From Ignavibacteriales bacterium (GTDB lineage Bacteria > Bacteroidota > Ignavibacteria > UBA10030 > SZUA-254): a stretch of 64,000 nt of DNA. The stretch is from assembly GCA_016214905.1 (NCBI GenBank), contig JACRMQ010000007.1:264965-328964 (forward strand), given 5' to 3'. Positions 45,177 to 54,175 of the stretch are shown in pieces (the stretch's first letter is position 1; each line of letters begins with the position of its first letter). The notes beneath the pieces were generated by a model. It did not search any database and was not told where the DNA came from. It worked only from the letters and a program-made list of their open reading frames with translations. Position numbers and translations under genes: made by a program.

Positions 45177-46057
45177 CACATATAATAACCCGGCGGGATT
45201 TTCTCCGCAAAACAGGTGCCGCGGCAATAATAGCAACAACCGGAGCGCCATTATTCGCAAATCAAACAGTTGAAAAGAAATCAAAGGTTATACTTATCCG
45301 TAACCAAAGTATTGTCGATAAAAACGGGAATGTTAACCAAAATATTTTCGGGCAGATGCTTGATGAGGCGACGGTAAAATTGTTTGATACTAAAACTTCC
45401 GATGCGGCATGGAAACAGATTTTCAAACCGGCCGATATTGTTGGTATAAAATCTAACACATGGAAGTATTTGCCCACTCCGCCTGAAGTTGAGAACACGC
45501 TAAAAGCACGACTGAAGAGTGTTGGTGTTAAAGAAGAAAATATAAGCATAGACGATCAGGGAGTGTTGAGCAATCCGGTTTTCCAAAAAGCTACCGCGCT
45601 TATCAATGCACGTGCGATGCGGGCACATCATTGGGCGGGTGTGAGCGGATGTCTGAAAAATTATATCATGTTCACTCCGGAACCGTCGGATCTTCACCCT
45701 GATTCGTGTGTTGATCTTGGAAGTTTGTTTAAACTTCCGATAGTGAAAGGTAAAACACGGCTACATGTTCTCTTAATGATGACGCCGCAATTCAATTGTT
45801 TGGGACCACATCACTTCGATAAAGAATTTATCTGGCAGTACAAGGGGATACTTGTCGGCACAGATCCGGTGGCGCTCGATGCTGTCGGTTTAAAAATAAT
45901 CGAAGCGAAACGTAGACTGTATTTCAAAGAAGATTTACCGATACGTCCGGCACCGAAACATATAGCAGCGGCGGAACAGAAGCACGGTGTTGGTGTAGCA
46001 GATATGAAGAAAATCGACCTACTCAAACTCGGGTGGAATGATGGAGTGTTGATATAG
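45173..46057 (+). CDS. TAT-exported DUF362-like protein
   Basis: 294 residues with a twin-arginine signal: RRDFLRK at residues 7-13, followed by a hydrophobic stretch. The mature part carries the DUF362 pattern VGIKSNTWKYLPTPPEV, MRAHHWAGVSGCLKNYIMF and LVGTDPVALDAVGLKII. DUF362 proteins often bind iron-sulfur clusters or act near them, but here only one clear Cys is visible in the conserved block and no ferredoxin CxxCxxC motif is seen. It is exported folded, which suggests a cofactor. It is the last gene of the train from the sugar importer. Confidence 0.8.
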   Translation: MTHIITRRDFLRKTGAAAIIATTGAPLFANQTVEKKSKVILIRNQSIVDKNGNVNQNIFGQMLDEATVKLFDTKTSDAAWKQIFKPADIVGIKSNTWKYLPTPPEVENTLKARLKSVGVKEENISIDDQGVLSNPVFQKATALINARAMRAHHWAGVSGCLKNYIMFTPEPSDLHPDSCVDLGSLFKLPIVKGKTRLHVLLMMTPQFNCLGPHHFDKEFIWQYKGILVGTDPVALDAVGLKIIEAKRRLYFKEDLPIRPAPKHIAAAEQKHGVGVADMKKIDLLKLGWNDGVLI

Positions 46058-46131
46058 ATAATTTTATACGTTTAAAAAATTACTCGATGAATTAAAGTTT
46101 TTCTTTTGTTTACAGGAAGTCAAAAGCAAAA

Positions 46132-46380
46132 TTAGTTACTCGTCGTGGCGAGTTGCCTTTTGAAATCCTCTTCATTTTCGGTTTTGTTTTCTTGAATATC
46201 GGTACTGATCTGATTCTCTTCAATAGAAACAGCGGGTGGGCGGTTCCTTTTCCACGGTTTCTTCATAAGCCATTCAATTAAATCATTAATTGCCATCAGA
46301 ATTAGAAGAAGGGCTATTAAAAATATTATCGTGATGCCTACGTCGGGAATGGATTTACTTAATATCAATAACATAATCAT
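46132..46380 (-). CDS. small single-helix membrane protein
   Basis: 82 residues from the ATG at 46380, chosen because AGGAGC lies five bases upstream; an earlier ATG at 46395 is possible. A hydrophobic stretch (about 1-38) is followed by a basic segment (KKPWKRNRPP) and a charged, probably unstructured tail rich in Glu/Asn. It is divergent from the DUF6526 gene. There is no homology I can name, and the small size leaves doubt. Confidence 0.5.
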   Translation of the reverse strand: MIMLLILSKSIPDVGITIIFLIALLLILMAINDLIEWLMKKPWKRNRPPAVSIEENQISTDIQENKTENEEDFKRQLATTSN

Positions 46381-46452
46381 ATTTGCTCCTGACATGTTGA
46401 TATCGTCTTATGGAATGTAAATAATTTCATCAATGTTAACAAATCTATTTTA

Positions 46453-46481
46453 TTGATAAAATGAATAAATATCGTTACAAT
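46453..46481 (+). promoter_or_regulatory. putative promoter of the DUF6526-like gene
   Basis: TTGATA at 46453-46458 and TACAAT at 46476-46481, 17 bases apart. Transcription would begin near 46488, about 45 bases upstream of the ATG. Confidence 0.4.
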
Positions 46482-46533
46482 ATCACGGATAAAGTATAAT
46501 CATTAATCTTTCATTAAAACAAGGGAATTTATA

Positions 46534-46968
46534 ATGGAAAAACAGAGTTACAAGAATCATAGACGCTGGGTGTTTGGATTTCACGGCATCCTATTTTTGC
46601 TCGTTATTCTTCTTCTTGGCGGATCGGCAGTAAACCTGTGGAAATCATTCGGTGATCATACGCGTGTTTACAGCGCTTCGTTGCTTTTTGTGGTGAGCAT
46701 CTGCTTGCTGATGTTATTTTTCTATTCACGCTCATTCGCTCTTAAAGCGCAAGATCGTGCCATTCGAGCTGAAGAGAATCTCCGCCACTTTATTTTAACC
46801 GGTAAACCGCTTGATCCGAAACTAACGGTCAGGCAAATTATCGGTTTGCGCTTCGCGCCGGATGATGAGTTTGTTGTATTGGCAAAAAGAGCGGTTGAAG
46901 AAAAATTGTCTGAAGATGATATCAAGCGAGCGGTGAAGAATTGGAAAGAAGATTACTACAGAGTTTAA
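46534..46968 (+). CDS. DUF6526-like membrane protein
   Basis: 144 residues with two membrane helices (about 13-36 and 44-64) and a C-terminal cytoplasmic part. Motifs KNHRRWVFGFHG, SRSFALKAQDRAIRAEENLRHFILTGKPLDPKLT and GLRFAPDDEFVVLAKRAVEE fit, as I recall, the DUF6526 family. The function is unknown. It lies 18 bases before the DinB-like gene on the same strand. Confidence 0.75.
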   Translation: MEKQSYKNHRRWVFGFHGILFLLVILLLGGSAVNLWKSFGDHTRVYSASLLFVVSICLLMLFFYSRSFALKAQDRAIRAEENLRHFILTGKPLDPKLTVRQIIGLRFAPDDEFVVLAKRAVEEKLSEDDIKRAVKNWKEDYYRV

Positions 46969-46989
46969 AAGTATTAGAAGGAATTATTG

Positions 46990-47475
46990 ATGATCAACCA
47001 ACTGAATGAGTTATACGGTCACCAAGCCTGGGCAGACGCTGAACACTGGAAAGCACTGGAGGCACACCCCGCAGCATCTGAAGATGAAACAATTCGCAAA
47101 CGTTTGTACCACGTTCATCTGGTACAGCGTGCCTTCTTGAGAATTGTCGGCAAAGAAAAATATGATCTGAGAAAGTTTGAAGATTTTCCCGACATGGCGG
47201 CACTTAAAGAGTGGGCAATTAGTTGTCATAAAATATCGAAGAATTTTATATGTAATTTAACTGAAGAGAAATTTGCCGAGAATGTTACAATACCATGGTT
47301 CAAAGATCCGCCTCTGAGCATAACGATCGAACAAGCGCTCACTCAAGCCGCGATGCACAGTCATTATCACCGCGGGCAGAATGCAGCGCGTTTGCGAGAG
47401 TTAGGCGGAGATCCCCCGCTGACGGATTTTATCGCATGGCTCTGGAAAGGTAAGCCGGAAGCGATATGGAAATAG
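46990..47475 (+). CDS. DinB-family four-helix metal-binding protein
   Basis: 161 residues from ATG 46990; a TTG at 46987 is an alternative. The DinB/YfiT-like four-helix pattern shows in MINQLNELYGHQAWADAEHW, LYHVHLVQRAFLRIV and HSHYHRGQNAARLRELGGDPPLTDF. The His set (H in YHVHL and the HxxxHRGQ motif) would bind a divalent metal. Such proteins are thiol transferases or of unknown role. A purine-rich GAAGGAATT precedes the start. It is close behind the DUF6526 gene and probably in its operon. Confidence 0.85.
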   Translation: MINQLNELYGHQAWADAEHWKALEAHPAASEDETIRKRLYHVHLVQRAFLRIVGKEKYDLRKFEDFPDMAALKEWAISCHKISKNFICNLTEEKFAENVTIPWFKDPPLSITIEQALTQAAMHSHYHRGQNAARLRELGGDPPLTDFIAWLWKGKPEAIWK

Positions 47476-47613
47476 AAAAAAACGGTAAAGAGTGAATCAG
47501 CAACACTTTGCCGATTTTAACGTAGACATGAAGGAATGTAAAAATCGCTTCTCCACAACAATGTAACTCAATTTATAAATTCACCATCAATTCATAATGT
47601 AAAGGTAACTTTT

Positions 47614-49512
47614 ATGAGATTAATAAACAATTTCACTGTCATCGTTTTAATGATGTGCATATTAGCTTTCACTGCTTCATCATTAGCTCAAACTCCAAAA
47701 AAAATTCCGATGCGGGATTTCTTCAAGAATCCTGAAAAATCAGGATTTACGATTTCACCGAATGGTAAATATGTCGCTCATGTTGAACCTTATGAGAGAC
47801 GCATGAACATTTTCGTACAATCAATATCGGGTGGTAAGGCAAAACGAATCACTTCAGTCACCGACCGTGATCTTTCCGGATATTTCTGGAAAGGGAGCGA
47901 TCGTTTATTGTTTGTAAAAGATTTCGGCGGAGATGAAAACTTCCATCTTTTCGCGGTCGACCGTGAAGGTAAAGAGATGAAAGATCTTACACCATTTGAC
48001 AGTGTGCGCGTTGACGTTGTTGATGATTTAAAAGATCATCCAACAGATGTGCTGATAGGTATGAATAAGCGTAACCGTGAAATATTCGACGTGTACCGGC
48101 TCAATACGGTTACTGGCGAATTAAAAATGGTAGCCGAAAATCCGGGAAACATTACAGGATGGGTTACCGATCATGACGGGAACATCAGGATTGCCACAAC
48201 AACAGACGGTGTCAACACAAGCATACTCTACCGCGATACCGAGAAGGATCAATTCCAAAATGTTATGACTACAAATTTTAAGGAGTCATTTGGACCGTTA
48301 TTCTTTACTTTTGATAACAAAAATATTTATGCCGTATCAAATCTCGGCAGAGATAAAACTGCAATCGTCGAGTATGACATCGCCAATAAAAAAGAAGTGA
48401 AAGTATTATACGAACGCGATGATGTTGATGTTAACGGTATGGATTATTCACGATTGAGGAAAGTTTTGACCGAAATAGGTTACGTAACATGGAAGATTGA
48501 ACATAAATTTCTTGATAAAGAAACCGAAGACTTATACTCAAAGCTTGAAAAGAAACTTCCCGGATATGAAGTAACGGTTGTTTCCAGCGACAAGAATGAG
48601 GAAGTATTTACAGTTTCAACATCGAGCGACAGAACACGCGGCTCGTTCTATCTTTACGAGAAAAAGTCGGATAAACTTACGAAACTCGCAGACCGTTCTC
48701 CGTGGCTCGAAGAAAAAGATATGGCTGAGATGAAACCTATCGAATATAAATCCCGCGACGGATTGACTATTTATGGTTATCTTACATTGCCCAAAGGCAA
48801 GGATGCAAAAAACCTTCCTGTAATTGTCAATCCGCATGGCGGACCGTGGGCGCGCGACATGTGGAGGTTTAATTCAGAAGTACAATTTTTAGCAAACCGC
48901 GGTTATGCGGTACTGCAAATGAACTTCCGCGGTTCTACCGGTTATGGAAAAAAATTCTGGGAAATATCTTTCAAGGAATGGGGAAAAACTATGCAGGACG
49001 ATATTTCCGACGGCGTGAAATGGCTCATCAGTCAGGGTATCGCCGATCCGAAACGTGTTGCGATTTACGGCGGGAGTTACGGCGGTTATGCCACGCTTGC
49101 AGGACTTGCATTCACGCCCGAGCTGTATGCCTGCGGTGTTGATTACGTCGGTGTATCTAATTTGTTCACGTTCATGAAAACCATTCCACCGTACTGGAAA
49201 CCTTATCTCGATATGTTTTACGAGATGGTTGGAGATATGCAGAAAGACAGTGTAATGCTGGCTTCATCATCGCCGGTATTTCATGTGGATAAAATTAAAG
49301 CGCCGCTTCTGGTAGCGCAGGGCGCAAAGGATCCGCGCGTTAATATCAACGAGTCGAATCAAATAGTGGATGCGTTGAAGAAGAAGGGGATCGATGTTCC
49401 ATACCTCGTAAAGGAAAACGAAGGGCATGGATTCCGTAACGAAGAAAATCGTTTCGATTTCTACGAAGCTATGGAAAAGTTTTTAGCAAAACATTTGCTC
49501 GACCAGAGGTAA
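47614..49512 (+). CDS. S9-family prolyl oligopeptidase, exported
   Basis: 632 residues with a signal peptide (VLMMCILAFTASSLAQ). The N-terminal propeller (about 30-370) is typical (FTISPNGKYVAHVEP, ITSVTDRDLSGYFW). The alpha/beta hydrolase catalytic triad is Ser488 in YGGSYGGYA, Asp573 in GAKDPRVN and His605 in EGHGFRNE. It should cleave peptides after proline or act as an acylaminoacyl/dipeptidyl peptidase in the periplasm. It has its own terminator hairpin at 49527. Confidence 0.93.
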   Translation: MRLINNFTVIVLMMCILAFTASSLAQTPKKIPMRDFFKNPEKSGFTISPNGKYVAHVEPYERRMNIFVQSISGGKAKRITSVTDRDLSGYFWKGSDRLLFVKDFGGDENFHLFAVDREGKEMKDLTPFDSVRVDVVDDLKDHPTDVLIGMNKRNREIFDVYRLNTVTGELKMVAENPGNITGWVTDHDGNIRIATTTDGVNTSILYRDTEKDQFQNVMTTNFKESFGPLFFTFDNKNIYAVSNLGRDKTAIVEYDIANKKEVKVLYERDDVDVNGMDYSRLRKVLTEIGYVTWKIEHKFLDKETEDLYSKLEKKLPGYEVTVVSSDKNEEVFTVSTSSDRTRGSFYLYEKKSDKLTKLADRSPWLEEKDMAEMKPIEYKSRDGLTIYGYLTLPKGKDAKNLPVIVNPHGGPWARDMWRFNSEVQFLANRGYAVLQMNFRGSTGYGKKFWEISFKEWGKTMQDDISDGVKWLISQGIADPKRVAIYGGSYGGYATLAGLAFTPELYACGVDYVGVSNLFTFMKTIPPYWKPYLDMFYEMVGDMQKDSVMLASSSPVFHVDKIKAPLLVAQGAKDPRVNINESNQIVDALKKKGIDVPYLVKENEGHGFRNEENRFDFYEAMEKFLAKHLLDQR

Positions 49513-49526
49513 TAAAGTTATATACG

Positions 49527-49558
49527 ATGCCCCGTTCGATATTGAGCGGGGCATTTTT
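49527..49558 (+). terminator. intrinsic terminator of the S9 peptidase gene
   Basis: ATGCCCCG (49527-49534) pairs with CGGGGCAT (49547-49554) around a 12-base loop, followed by a T run. It sits 15 bases past the stop codon. Confidence 0.85.
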
Positions 49559-49651
49559 GTTTTATACCCAATTATTATCATCTCTTTAATCGGTTAAAAG
49601 TTTGCTGGCTTGTATTTATTTTGGTAACTTCAATAGAAAGGAACCCATATC

Positions 49652-50203
49652 ATGAAATTCATTATTTGTTTACTATCAATGGTTATTATTTCAGCTTTGT
49701 TAAAAGCGCAGGATAAATCCAAACAGCCGCTTGAGGTTGTTCCTTCTGTTGATCTTGCGCGATACTGCGGGGTATGGTGTGAGATTGCGCGGTTACCAAA
49801 CAGTTTTCAAACCAAATGTGCAAGCGATGTAGTTGCCACTTACACGTTGCTCGATGACGGGCAGATAAAAGTAGTGAACCGATGCCGCAAGGAAAATGGA
49901 GAGATATCTGAGGCGGAAGGAAAGGCAAAAAGAGCAAGCGACGATGAACCGAATTCCAAACTGAAAGTGCGTTTTGCGCCAGCAATACTTTCGTTCCTGC
50001 CGTTTGTTTGGGGCAACTACTGGATATTGGAGATTGATACTTCTTACACTTATGCTGTGATCGGTGAACCCGACAGAGAATATCTGTGGATTCTTTCCCG
50101 CACTCCGAAAATGGATGAAAATATTTTACAAGGAATTCTCGGCAGGATGAAGGAAAAAGGTTTTGATGTTGAGAAGATAATGTGGACGAAGCAAACACAG
50201 TGA
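49652..50203 (+). CDS. bacterial lipocalin (Blc-like)
   Basis: 183 residues with an N-terminal signal peptide (ICLLSMVIISALLKAQ). It lacks the lipobox Cys of E. coli Blc and ends its signal at AQD, so it is likely soluble in the periplasm. Lipocalin structural motifs: VDLARYCGVWCEIARLPNSFQ (the GxW box with two extra Cys) and, later, NYWILEIDTSYTYAVIGEPDREYLWILSRTP (the TDY/R box region). Lipocalins of this group bind fatty acids, phospholipids or heme in the envelope under stress. The RNA or operon context gives no further clue. Confidence 0.9.
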   Translation: MKFIICLLSMVIISALLKAQDKSKQPLEVVPSVDLARYCGVWCEIARLPNSFQTKCASDVVATYTLLDDGQIKVVNRCRKENGEISEAEGKAKRASDDEPNSKLKVRFAPAILSFLPFVWGNYWILEIDTSYTYAVIGEPDREYLWILSRTPKMDENILQGILGRMKEKGFDVEKIMWTKQTQ

Positions 50204-50306
50204 GAGCGAAACGTTCCGACTTATAGAAGCAGTGAAAAAGAAGGTTGGGGGTGGCCGTGGACCGACACACCCCTTAATCCCTTTTCAATGGAGTAATATT
50301 TATTCT

Positions 50307-52562
50307 TTATATCTGGAATAAGTATTGCAATTTCATAAAGTATTGTCTTGAAGATATCTTCCAAGTTGATTCGTGCATATCATTCGCATCATAGTGCTGG
50401 TAATCATATGTAGAACCAACATATAACACTGAAAACGGACTTAGTCTGTACGTTACTAACGGATCAATGTCCCATTTCTTATTAAAGTCGTTGAACTGTC
50501 CAACTAACCTTAAAGAAAATTCCTTGTTGAATTGAAATTGAAATCTCGTTCTCGTAATATATCCCTTAAAAAATTCCTCTCCAGTTTCGATATCAGTACT
50601 TTTCGAATAATTTACCGATTGATCTATTGTGAGTCTATCTATCGGTTTGATGTTGAGAGTAGCACTCAGTCCGGTTTGGTTTCCTTTCGACATTGCCCAG
50701 TAGGCAATCCCCTTTCCATAGTTTGCTCCGATATTTAAACCGATCATACTGCTAAACCGACTGCCGATGTTGGCAGATACTCGCCAGAGGTTTTTAAACA
50801 TCACTTCATTAAATAATTCGGACCCTTGCCCGAAATTAAAATTAATATTTGTTTGGGCGAACTTCAAACCTATGTATCCACCCAAATTGATACGCTCAAT
50901 TTTTTTGATTCCATCAAAACTCCATCTGCTTAAAACATTACCCTGCGGAGTTATTTGTGTGAAGATGCTATTTTCAGGATAAAAGGTATAACCTGTGTAT
51001 ATGCTGCCGGTTCTGTGGTTCACCACCGGGTCGTAACCGATCTCGGTTCTGTATAACGGATGTATCTGATTGTAGTCAATAACGAAATTCCAATTTCTAG
51101 CATTTCGTCTTAGTTCGGTAATAAGAGCCGTGCCGTTAAATGATTCACCGTCAAAAATGGCGGTATGTTTTCCACGACCGAATGTAATACCATCGAAATC
51201 ATTCGTGAGAGATGGGTCGATTGGTTCTTTGGAATATGTTTGTATGATTTGTCCTAACCAGCTGTAATTATTGGAGAGACGGATATCGCCATCAAAAGAT
51301 AAAACAGTGCCGAAGCCGTTCTTCGTAAACCGGCGGTCGCCAACCATAACTCCGACTCTGGAATCTTCTCCGACTGTATGAATTGCTCGGATAACGTTAA
51401 CTAAACTTTTGCCTGAGTTAACCATCAGATTCATTTCGTCCAGCGGAATAATGTAGGGCGTGTTTTCATCCTGTGCCATCAAATACGCAACACTCGTGTT
51501 TCCAACTCTGCCCGTAAGTTTTGCAGTTACACGCGGGTCGTTCACGGTTCTTGTGTAAAAAGAATTAAACATGGTTCTGAAGATGTCGCTTCCTTCCTGA
51601 AAGAAGGGCCGCCGTTCGGGATACATCAAGGATATGGTAGAGTTCACATCTATTTGTGCGGCATCTGCTTCAATTTGACTGAAATCAGGATTGTACGCGG
51701 CTTCTGCCGTTACGTCGGAGGTAATAGAATATTTTGCTCCGATAGAAACTTCTCCCTTGATTTTTTTCTCGCTAAAACTTGAAGTAGGATCACGCATATT
51801 TGATAAGCTTCCTGACTGGTGAGCGACCATTGCCGGAAGAATTTCAATCCCTTTACCAGGCTGGACACCGCTTATACCTGTCAATGTTCCCCACTGACAT
51901 GGTTCGCACTTCTCGTTTCTGTCGTTAGCAGCCCAGGAATAATTCTTTGAACTTTCGCGCGGATGAATGCGCCCGAAATTTATTTTCCATGTCTGAATAT
52001 CGTTATTGGGAAAGCGGAGACTCTTGAAAGGTATAGCTATTTCCACCTGATAACCAGATTCAGTTTGATGAGCCGCAGATTCCCAGATTACGTCAAATCC
52101 TGGATCAGAACCGGCGATACTTGACCAGAGATAGTCCTTTTGAACACCGTAAGGATTCACAAAAAATTCATAGGCCCATGATGCATTCCCGTAAGTATCG
52201 ATTGAAATAGCCACGGCATCGTCGTTGTTGAATTGATCCCGTTGAGACATAGTAGCGCGAATCGCACCCGGGTCATCTTTGCAATTAAACGCGATATAAA
52301 GATTATTTTCATCGTAAATCAATGCAGCTTCTGTCTGTACATCGGGCGTTGTGTTGTCACCCGGGTACGTCTCTACAAAATGAGTAATCCAGTTGGCAAT
52401 TTTCCAGACAGGGTCGTTTAAATTTCCGTCAACTTTAATTTCGTCATTCGCTTTTGCAATATTAATCACCGGGCGGTATTTAGGCGGTACAATATCCGTG
52501 CAAAAAGCTGTAGAAGAAATAAATACAGTTATAATCAAGAAAAGGAATAAAAAAGTTTTCAT
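50307..52562 (-). CDS. DUF5916-type outer-membrane barrel with CBM9-like domain
   Basis: 751 residues with a signal peptide. The N-terminal domain (about 30-225) is a CBM9-like carbohydrate/DOMON-like sandwich (IKVDGNLNDPVWKIANWITHFVETYPGDNTTPDVQTEAALIYDENNLYIAF). The larger C-terminal part (about 235-750) is a beta-barrel of DUF5916 type (YPERRPFFQEGSDIFR, ITSDVTAEAAYNPDFSQIEADAAQIDVNST) ending in a terminal ...KLQYLFQI strand. It is likely an outer-membrane protein that binds a polymer; the activity is unknown. It is convergent with the lipocalin gene. No clear terminator lies between them. Confidence 0.87.
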   Translation of the reverse strand: MKTFLFLFLIITVFISSTAFCTDIVPPKYRPVINIAKANDEIKVDGNLNDPVWKIANWITHFVETYPGDNTTPDVQTEAALIYDENNLYIAFNCKDDPGAIRATMSQRDQFNNDDAVAISIDTYGNASWAYEFFVNPYGVQKDYLWSSIAGSDPGFDVIWESAAHQTESGYQVEIAIPFKSLRFPNNDIQTWKINFGRIHPRESSKNYSWAANDRNEKCEPCQWGTLTGISGVQPGKGIEILPAMVAHQSGSLSNMRDPTSSFSEKKIKGEVSIGAKYSITSDVTAEAAYNPDFSQIEADAAQIDVNSTISLMYPERRPFFQEGSDIFRTMFNSFYTRTVNDPRVTAKLTGRVGNTSVAYLMAQDENTPYIIPLDEMNLMVNSGKSLVNVIRAIHTVGEDSRVGVMVGDRRFTKNGFGTVLSFDGDIRLSNNYSWLGQIIQTYSKEPIDPSLTNDFDGITFGRGKHTAIFDGESFNGTALITELRRNARNWNFVIDYNQIHPLYRTEIGYDPVVNHRTGSIYTGYTFYPENSIFTQITPQGNVLSRWSFDGIKKIERINLGGYIGLKFAQTNINFNFGQGSELFNEVMFKNLWRVSANIGSRFSSMIGLNIGANYGKGIAYWAMSKGNQTGLSATLNIKPIDRLTIDQSVNYSKSTDIETGEEFFKGYITRTRFQFQFNKEFSLRLVGQFNDFNKKWDIDPLVTYRLSPFSVLYVGSTYDYQHYDANDMHESTWKISSRQYFMKLQYLFQI

Positions 52563-52902
52563 ATTACACCCCGTAAAGCGTTTGTTGGATTTAGTAAATT
52601 TATCCGCAAAGGCATCTATATTTCATTTACGATTTTACTATAAAAAAAGTTTCACGATGTTTTTTATTCATAGGATGAGAGAAGGGATATGTTGATGTTC
52701 TTCAAACAATATATGAGAAGATTGAAGAACTACAGAATGTCTAACCCCCTTTGGTTTTCCCCCTTTGTAAGGGGGAAATAAAAAAGGGGTCGAGAATAAA
52801 ACAAATGAAAAGGGGACTATGACCGGTTGGGTTGAAGGTGATAATAATTTTGTGTATTTTGCTTGTTGAATTATTACATTAAATTCTAGTAAAAATATTT
52901 AT
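52563..52902. other. AT-rich intergenic region between barrel gene and HNH island
   Basis: About 340 bases without a gene. It holds the control region of the minus-strand barrel gene and, at 52744-52790, a palindromic repeat. The rest is A/T-rich with no other structure I can support. Confidence 0.5.
52744..52790. repeat. C/G-run palindromic repeat
   Basis: TTTTCCCCCTT (52755-52765) pairs with AAGGGGGAAA (52769-52778), and outer ACCCC (52744-52748)/GGGGT (52786-52790) with TTT/AAA extend the stem. Such C-run hairpins are common dispersed repeats. It is at the left border of the HNH gene island. Confidence 0.65.
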
Positions 52903-53838
52903 ATGAACTTTTACGTTGCAGTTACTGATAATGAATGGTTTACCTTCCTGAAACAACGGAAACCAGATGAGGTAAATTTTTGGCGTCCTGGAGGTCAGAC
53001 CTTTTCCGCATTATCAATGGGAGAACCTCTTCTTTTTAAACTTCATACACCTAATAGTTATATTGTTGGTGGAGGATTTTTTGTTCGTTATACAAAACTT
53101 CCATTATCAATGGTTTGGAAAGTTTTTGGTGAGAAAAACGGCACAGATCAACATGATGTATTCATCAGGAAAATATTCTCTTATTTAAATGTAGATAGGC
53201 AAAAAATATCTGATCCAGAAATTGGATGTGTTGTTCTTGGGATGCCATTTTTTTTTGAGCGTCAGGACTGGATTCTCGTACCTTCTAATTGGTCATCGAA
53301 CATAGTCCGTGGAAAACGATATGATACCTCAGATCAAGTAGGAAAAGAATTATGGGGTCGAGTCGAACCGATTTTGTTTAGACAGGAAATCGGAAAACAA
53401 CCTAAAAAGTATGATCGGGTTGCTGAACAAGAACCCCGATATGGGACAAAACACTTTGTTGAAACACGTTTTGGTCAGAGCGCTTTTCGGACAATGGTGA
53501 TAGATGCTTATGGAAGAAGGTGTGCCGTATCGGGAGAGAAAACAGTACCCGTTCTTGAAGCATCTCATATAAAGCCTTACGCTGATTCTGGACCTAACAT
53601 ACCTCATAATGGAATATTGCTTAGGGCTGATTTGCACATCCTTTTCGATCAGGGTTACATGACAATAACCAATAAATATCAGATTGAAATTAGTCGTCGC
53701 ATAAAAGAAGAATATGAAAACGGAAGAGACTATTATAAGTACAATGGAAATCAATTAATTTCTTTGCCCTCGAGAGTTGACGAGCAACCCGCAAGTGAAT
53801 TTCTTCAATGGCATCAGGAAAACGTGTTTAAAGGTTAG
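52903..53838 (+). CDS. HNH endonuclease, predicted type IV/modification-dependent restriction enzyme
   Basis: 311 residues. The N-terminal half (about 1-160) has an EVE/PUA-like fold pattern (FYVAVTDNEWF, FWRPGGQTFSALSMGEPLLFKLHTPNSYIVGGGFF) that in related proteins reads modified bases. The C-terminal half (about 185-285) is an HNH_2 domain: YGRRCAVSGEKTVPVLEASHIKPYADSG with His, then HNGILLRADLHILFDQGYMT with the Asn and second His. It resembles the COG3440 predicted restriction endonucleases. No methylase gene is adjacent, consistent with a stand-alone modification-dependent nuclease. It is in an AT-rich stretch between a repeat and a small unknown gene. Confidence 0.82.
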   Translation: MNFYVAVTDNEWFTFLKQRKPDEVNFWRPGGQTFSALSMGEPLLFKLHTPNSYIVGGGFFVRYTKLPLSMVWKVFGEKNGTDQHDVFIRKIFSYLNVDRQKISDPEIGCVVLGMPFFFERQDWILVPSNWSSNIVRGKRYDTSDQVGKELWGRVEPILFRQEIGKQPKKYDRVAEQEPRYGTKHFVETRFGQSAFRTMVIDAYGRRCAVSGEKTVPVLEASHIKPYADSGPNIPHNGILLRADLHILFDQGYMTITNKYQIEISRRIKEEYENGRDYYKYNGNQLISLPSRVDEQPASEFLQWHQENVFKG

Positions 53839-53920
53839 TGATTAATAATGGGGAAAAAGATGTATTTGCGATGGTATAAAAATTAATGTTAATACATGTT
53901 GATAAATTTGGAGAATATTT

Positions 53921-54142
53921 ATGATGAAAAATGAAGAGATCCTATTTTACGTTGATGTAGGATGGGTTCAGGAAGAGGCAAGGAGATTAATCAAGCGCAG
54001 GTTAACTGATTCTGAACTTCTTTCCGTAAAAAAAGGTTTGGAGTGGGGGCTCACAACTGATATTGATACAGTTTTTGAGGCTGCAATAGAAAAAGCTGTC
54101 GAATTACATAGTGTTAAAAATAAACAACATTATAAAAATTGA
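53921..54142 (+). CDS. small protein of unknown function
   Basis: 73 residues from the ATG at 53921; GGAG at 53910-53913 is seven bases upstream. Mostly helical, charged, with VDVGWVQEEARRLIKRRLTDSELLSVKKGLEWG. No membrane helix, no known motif. It follows the HNH nuclease by 82 bases and precedes a rhodanese gene, so it may belong to the restriction island, possibly as a partner or antidote, but nothing in its sequence proves this. Confidence 0.55.
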   Translation: MMKNEEILFYVDVGWVQEEARRLIKRRLTDSELLSVKKGLEWGLTTDIDTVFEAAIEKAVELHSVKNKQHYKN

Positions 54143-54175
54143 AATTTTAGGATTTATAAATCTCAGGGAATTCTT

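Noticed and set aside
49686..50270. 194-codon open frame antisense to the lipocalin gene
   Set aside because: It lies opposite a well-recognised lipocalin and shows a shadow composition rich in Ser, His and Cys.
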